Source: Dunaliella salina
Taxonomy: Eukaryota > Chlorophyta > Chlorophyceae > Chlamydomonadales > Dunaliellaceae
Length of the DNA stretch: 19,846 bases
NCBI GenBank assembly: GCA_002284615.2
Contig: MU069571.1
Span: 23,437-43,282 of the forward strand
Direction of reading: 5' to 3'
The notes below the pieces were generated by a model that was not told the DNA's origin, did not search any database, and saw only the letters and a list, made by a program, of their open reading frames with translations. The position numbers were made by a program, and so were the translations under genes. Shown piece by piece: positions 16,145 to 19,846 of this stretch (positions are counted from its first letter, which is position 1; every line of letters begins with the position of its first letter).

Positions 16145-16953
16145 TTCATGTGCGCATGCACACAGTTGAGTGTGCCATGCAAGCTGCTCCTGCCAAGCCT
16201 TGCTCACTTGCTCCCCTTACAGGCAACAGCAGGCTGCACCCCAGAGGCTCTTTTGTCCACACATCAGGGCAGGGTTGCAGGTTCTGCTCCTCATCGCATC
16301 AGCAAACTTCCGTGCCTTTACCTCTCAACTTGCGATGCACATCACACCATCAGCAGAACAGAAATCAAAAAATACCATTGCAATTGGAATGATACATATC
16401 CGTTGGCACAGCGGTTAGCTGGAAGTCTCCACAGAGAATTTCCACTCAGGCCACCCCAAAGCTCCGGACATGGCAAGTGCACATCTGGAAGCGTCCTGAT
16501 CCTGTGCAATCAGGTGCCGCTCTGTGGGCCAGGCTGGGGCCCCTGAGAGGCCAGTTTTTTCTAGCTACCAAATACAGATATTTACCCCAGAACTTTGCAC
16601 GCTGCACTGCAAGGCACCAGAATTTGGAATCCCCAATAAATTCTGGGGCTGAATCTGCATGCCAGCTTTCAGGGCAGATGGTAGGCCGGCTGGCTCGGGT
16701 CAGAAATTGCCTGCAAAAGGTTTACGCAGCACCATCCATTGCCTCCCACGCCCCCCTGACACTGCAGGGTGTCAAAAACTTTGTTTTGGGGGTGGAAAGC
16801 CAAGATTTCAGGGCTCATGCTCCATGAATGGGGCTTCGCCAAAAAAGTACGCAGGCAGCAAATACACTCAATAGCTCAGGAACGAAGAGTTCTAAGCCCA
16901 TGCACGGGCACCTCATAGATAAACCACATTAGATACCAAGGGATGTACTCAAA
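16145..16953. other. No supported gene; one inverted repeat
   Basis: Several plus-strand frames of 70-150 codons overlap here and none has a recognisable domain. An inverted repeat, ccagaattt (16617-16625) with aaattctgg (16638-16646), has a 12-base loop. Sequence such as ggctcgggtcagaaattgcc may belong to a dispersed repeat, but only one copy is in the window. Confidence 0.4.
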
Positions 16954-17346
16954 NNNNNNNNNNNNNNNNNNNNNNNNNNNNNNNNNNNNNNNNNNNNNNN
17001 NNNNNNNNNNNNNNNNNNNNNNNNNNNNNNNNNNNNNNNNNNNNNNNNNNNNNNNNNNNNNNNNNNNNNNNNNNNNNNNNNNNNNNNNNNNNNNNNNNNN
17101 NNNNNNNNNNNNNNNNNNNNNNNNNNNNNNNNNNNNNNNNNNNNNNNNNNNNNNNNNNNNNNNNNNNNNNNNNNNNNNNNNNNNNNNNNNNNNNNNNNNN
17201 NNNNNNNNNNNNNNNNNNNNNNNNNNNNNNNNNNNNNNNNNNNNNNNNNNNNNNNNNNNNNNNNNNNNNNNNNNNNNNNNNNNNNNNNNNNNNNNNNNNN
17301 NNNNNNNNNNNNNNNNNNNNNNNNNNNNNNNNNNNNNNNNNNNNNN
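16954..17346. other. Assembly gap (393 N)
   Basis: This is a run of 393 unresolved bases. Any frame crossing it is meaningless. Confidence 1.
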
Positions 17347-17415
17347 CCTTGAAGGAGTTTGGTAAACCTTGATTTCATGCCTCGCCCCAAAATGGCAATC
17401 TCAAAAATCCAAGTT

Positions 17416-17714
17416 TCATGTCTTTTTCCTTCTACCACTGGTCAAGCCCACAGGGAGGCCTGCGGCCTCACGGCAAATGAGAGCATGTTTGGAGGCAAGT
17501 GCTTTTTTTTCCAAAGCCTTTGACAAAGGTGTCATTTTGTTAACAAGCCAGTGCTCTCGGTGTGGCCGTCCATTGGTAGGCTCTTCCTTGAGCCGCTTGG
17601 CCTGGAACTTGTTGATTGGCCCACTGCACCCAGCTTCAGCTTGTATGCCCCATCCCTCTGACCCTTTCTGACCCTTGCCTCCTTATTCGGATTTTCAACA
17701 TCATCATCGCTCAT
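17416..17714 (-). pseudogene. Unidentified minus-strand reading frame beside the gap
   Basis: After ..tttttaaattttcagag a minus-strand ATG at 17714 opens 60 codons beginning MSDDDVENPNKEARVRKGQR. A second minus-strand frame, open from about 17690 to a TGA at 17416-17418, reads SGPINKFQAKRLKEEPTNGR, then PHREHWLVNKMTPLSKALEK and ASKHALICREAAGLPVGL. That frame looks more protein-like than the first over their overlap. A single frameshift near 17630, or a short intron, would join the acidic start to the basic second part. I do not recognise the family. A truncated transposase or a host exon pair are both possible, and the sequence is cut by the nearby gap. Confidence 0.3.
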
Positions 17715-17931
17715 CTCTGAAAATTTAAAAATTCAAAATTCTGGACTTCCAAAAATGCTTTTTCCACCTGGAGGAGGACTCATTCAGGCTTCGAAGGGAC
17801 CTGTGAGAGCTTCGAGGGATGGAGAGGTGGCTCCCACAGAGGCCCCTGGACACCCCTTAAAAGTTCATGTCGATGTGAAAGGCTGGAAAGCCTGTTCTCA
17901 TGTTGAACGACATGGTATGTCAAGTTAAAGG

Positions 17932-17933
<2 letters not shown>
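17715..17933. other. No gene seen
   Basis: This is mixed-composition sequence leading into the (AC)n tract. It has an AT-rich patch at 17720-17745. Confidence 0.45.

Positions 17934-18006
<73 letters not shown>
17934..18006. repeat. (AC)n microsatellite, left of the palindromic element
   Basis: About 36 uninterrupted AC dinucleotides end directly at atgttgagg, the edge of the element at 18008. Confidence 0.95.
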
Positions 18007-18007
<1 letters not shown>

Positions 18008-18009
<2 letters not shown>

Positions 18010-18097
18010 TGAGGTATAAGGGAAGGCTGGTTGACCACTTGGCCACGCTAGCGCTAGCGTGGCCAAGTGGTCGGCCAGCCTTCCCTTACACCTCAAC
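18008..18097. repeat. 90-bp palindrome (45-bp arms, no spacer)
   Basis: The left arm 18008-18052 and right arm 18053-18097 pair over 45 bp with three mismatches, meeting at gctagc/gctagc. Single-stranded, it would form an almost perfect hairpin. Confidence 0.9.
18060..18070 (+). promoter_or_regulatory. Pol III A-box-like motif in the palindrome
   Basis: tggccaagtgg fits TRGYNNARNGG fully. Being in a palindrome, a copy also reads on the other strand at ~18035-18045 (ccacttggcca). No B box follows on the plus strand at tRNA-like distance. Confidence 0.55.
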
Positions 18098-18444
18098 AAA
18101 ATGTCAGCCCGGAAGGGGGGATTCTGAGCACCCAAGCGCTCCGTACTTCCCTGCACGGCCTTGTAGCTAGCACTAGCGCGCCTTCCCTTTCCTCTGCGCT
18201 GCTCTTCTCTGCTCTGCTGCTTTGCTGTTTTGTTCTCGCAGGTGCTCCCCCTGCACTGCTACTGTCGTACTTCCGCATCTGCTCTTCAGGTAGTGCCGTA
18301 CTGCCACATTTGCATTCACTGTTGCTGTAGTCACTGAAGCCTGACCCCGCGTCACAACTTCTTCCACCTCCGTCCTGCTCCGTGACTAAATTCTGCTGCT
18401 GCCGGGACTCGAACCCGCGTCTCCTCCACTGGGACTGACATTTT
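18098..18444 (-). other. Unique body of the palindromic element
   Basis: This stretch is C/T-rich on the plus strand and G/A-rich on the minus strand, with ctgct-rich runs at 18195-18235 and no convincing ORF. On the minus strand the part nearest 18444 resembles the 3' half of a tRNA (gtggaggagacgcgggttcg). Confidence 0.55.
18405..18415 (-). promoter_or_regulatory. Pol III B box on the minus strand
   Basis: The minus strand reads ggttcgagtcc, matching GGTTCGANTCC exactly, within gacgcgggttcgagtcccgg, which can form a T-arm. The A box expected upstream on the minus strand (~18466-18480) has been removed by the deletion that shortened the right-hand palindrome. Confidence 0.7.
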
Positions 18445-18510
18445 GTTGAGGTATAAGGGAAGGCTAGCGCTAGCGTGGCCAAGTTGTCGGCCAGCCTTCC
18501 CTTATACCTC

Positions 18511-18513
<3 letters not shown>
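18445..18513. repeat. Shortened second palindrome (21-bp perfect arms, 27-base loop)
   Basis: Arms at 18445-18465 and 18493-18513 are perfect reverse complements. Compared with 18008-18097, the left arm has lost about 21 bp between aaggct and agcgct, so the remaining centre is looped out. Confidence 0.88.

Positions 18514-18595
<82 letters not shown>
18512..18595. repeat. (AC)n microsatellite, right of the palindromic element
   Basis: About 42 uninterrupted AC dinucleotides continue without a break from the last bases (..cctcaac) of the element. Confidence 0.95.
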
Positions 18596-18597
<2 letters not shown>

Positions 18598-18734
18598 CTT
18601 CCCATGTGGACCCTCAACACACACGCACCTCATATGTGGTGTGGCTGCGTCCAGTCCACAGCAAAGCAAGCCTGCCCCTGAGGAAGTCTCCTTGTGTTTT
18701 GAAGTCCAGCTCAGGTCGGTTGCCGCTCCGCCAC

Positions 18735-19846
18735 ACACACAAGCCTGTCTGTGAGATCACTGCAGGGTCCTGCAGGCCCGCACATGCAAGTGCATTAAAG
18801 AAACTCAACGTAAACTGAAAAACAATGAGATCATTGAGGGTTAGAGGAACTGAAGATCACAGCAGGGTCATGGAGGCCTGCACATGCACCTGTGCACGAG
18901 GAGGTTAGCATCACTGGAACAGTGAGGGGAACTTACAATCTCTGCAGGGCCCTACAGGTTAACACCTGCAAGTGCATTTGAGGAAGTTGAGATCATTGAT
19001 GGTTAGAGGGACTGAAAAATTACAGCAGGGTCCTGTAGGCCCGCACATGCAAGTGCATTTAAGGAAATCAATATCACTGCAAAAAAAAATGAGATCATTG
19101 AGGGTTAAAGGATTGAAGATCACAGCAGAGACCTGCAGGCCAGGGGACCCACACATGCAAGTCTATCTGAGGAAGTTGAGATCACTGAGGATTTAAGAAA
19201 CGTTAGATTTCTGCAGGCTCCTAGTGGCAAGCAGATGCAAATGTGTTTTAAGGATGAGATGCTGAGATCATTGAGAATCAGAGGAACTTGGGATTACTTC
19301 AAGCTCTTGGTGGCCTACACATGCAAGTGTGGATGAGGAACTGGACATCACTGAAACAATACGAGGGATTCACACAATTTCTGCAGGGCCCTAGTGGGCC
19401 CTGCATGCAAGTGTGTTTGAGGAGCATAGGATCACTGAGGGTTGAAGGAACCTGGGACCACTGCAAGCCCCAGGTGGCATGCACATGCACCTGCATGGCA
19501 TGGTGGCAGGTGGTGGCAGGTGGCATGCACCCCAGGGCAGGTGGCAGGTGGTGGCAGGTGGCATGCACCCCAGGTGGCACGCACACGCAAATGCAATTCA
19601 CCAGCTTTGGGTCGCTGACGATCAGAAGAACATGTCAAGATCAGTGCAGGGTCATGGTGGCAAGCACGTCCAAGTGAGTTTGAGGAACTTCAGACCACTG
19701 AGCATCAGAGGAACATGTCAAGATCAAGATCACTACAAGCTCTCGGAGGCAGCACATGCAAGTGCATTTGATAAGTATCACTGTGGATAAGAGGAATATA
19801 AGATCACTGTAGGGTCCTGGTGGCACGCACATTTAAGGGACTTGCG
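18735..19846. repeat. ~82-bp tandem satellite, about 13 diverged units
   Basis: The landmark cacatgcaagtg, with variants, falls at 18781, 18881, 18963, 19044, 19152, 19232, 19318, 19401, 19482, 19582, 19665, 19753 and ~19828. Most steps are 80-88 bp, with three of 100-108 bp. The consensus runs gatcactgcagggtcctggtg, gcccgcacatgcaagtgcat, ttgaggaagttgagatcact, gagggttagaggaactgaa. At 19499-19580 a GGTGGCAG-rich subrepeat is inserted and duplicated. Frames open through several units reflect the near-multiple-of-three period and are not taken as genes. The array leaves the window. Confidence 0.88.

Larger units (their letters stand above)
18008..18513. mobile_element. Element with palindromic ends and tRNA-type Pol III boxes, embedded in (AC)n
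   Basis: The element is ~506 bp and starts and ends with the same sequence in opposite orientation: gttgaggtataaggg at the left and cccttatacctcaac at the right. Each end is itself a palindrome (18008-18097 and 18445-18513). Just inside, caacaaaatgtcag (18094-18107) and ctgacattttgttg (18435-18448) are also reverse complements. On the minus strand the inner part has a perfect B box, ggttcgagtcc (18405-18415). The palindrome arm carries a perfect A box, tggccaagtgg (18060-18070), inside gctagcgtggccaagtgg, much like the 5' half of a tRNA-Leu. Both flanks are (AC)n in the same strand sense, as if the element had entered a single AC tract. It may be a SINE with an inverted-duplicated head or a fold-back (MITE-like) element; the data do not decide. 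Confidence 0.65.

Noticed and set aside
16009..16392. Frames with poly-Met or poly-His
   Set aside because: They are created by the (GAT)16 microsatellite.
16929..17438. ORFs across the N run
   Set aside because: The bases are unknown, so no frame can be claimed.
18400..18480. Functional tRNA-Leu or tRNA-Ser gene on the minus strand
   Set aside because: The B box and T-arm are good, but the A box is deleted on this side and no acceptor or anticodon stem forms.
17780..18754. Frames of alternating Cys-Val or Thr-His
   Set aside because: They are translations of the (AC)n tracts.

Overview
This is a eukaryotic draft scaffold (393-bp N run at 16954-17346) dominated by transposable elements and tandem repeats. 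There is no operon structure and no rRNA. The best lineage clue is a non-LTR retrotransposon coding region at 8965-10731. It joins an RNase H domain, a CCHC zinc knuckle and a C-terminal PD-(D/E)xK (restriction-like) nuclease, an architecture known from the Dualen/RandI LINE clade first described in Chlamydomonas. Together with the long (AC)n tracts and mixed base composition, this makes a green alga my first guess. That is inference, and the species is not identifiable from the sequence.

Layout. 1-177: TG-rich minisatellite. 240-~8000: a retrotransposon graveyard. A minus-strand LINE of family B (Dualen-like) provides reverse transcriptase (RT) pieces at 240-1492 and 3435-4046. It is interrupted by a plus-strand, 5'-truncated LINE of family A at 1506-3421, which carries a perfect 13-bp target-site duplication. 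A second family A copy lies on the minus strand at ~4050-5113. It is itself split by a 194-bp tRNA-derived SINE (4651-4844) with a 7-bp duplication. Next to it is a 5'-truncated family B 3' end on the plus strand (5145-~5790). Decayed minus-strand fragments continue to ~7950; part of them looks like the region upstream of the family B RT. 8280-8928: the 3' end of a third, related family (C). 8965-10855: the best preserved family B 3' half, one uninterrupted frame of 588 codons.

11193-14065: a series of unrelated tandem arrays with periods of 107, ~76, exactly 76, and a higher-order array of a 12-13-bp unit. 14200-16950: mostly single-copy-looking DNA with no long ORF. One convincing minus-strand exon lies at 14807-14929 (41 codons, phase 0, canonical splice signals), with weaker candidates upstream, so a host gene of unknown function probably runs right to left here. 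17347-17720: an unidentified minus-strand reading frame beside the gap.

17934-18595: the most unusual structure in the window. A ~506-bp element has palindromic ends derived from one common sequence, carries tRNA-type Pol III A- and B-box motifs, and sits between two (AC)n tracts in the same orientation. 18735-19846: an ~82-bp tandem satellite running off the window.

How parts relate: the LINEs supply RT, RNase H and nuclease, while the SINE-like elements are non-autonomous and would depend on such enzymes. All RT copies seen here are broken. The 588-codon frame lacks its RT, so nothing in the window appears autonomous.
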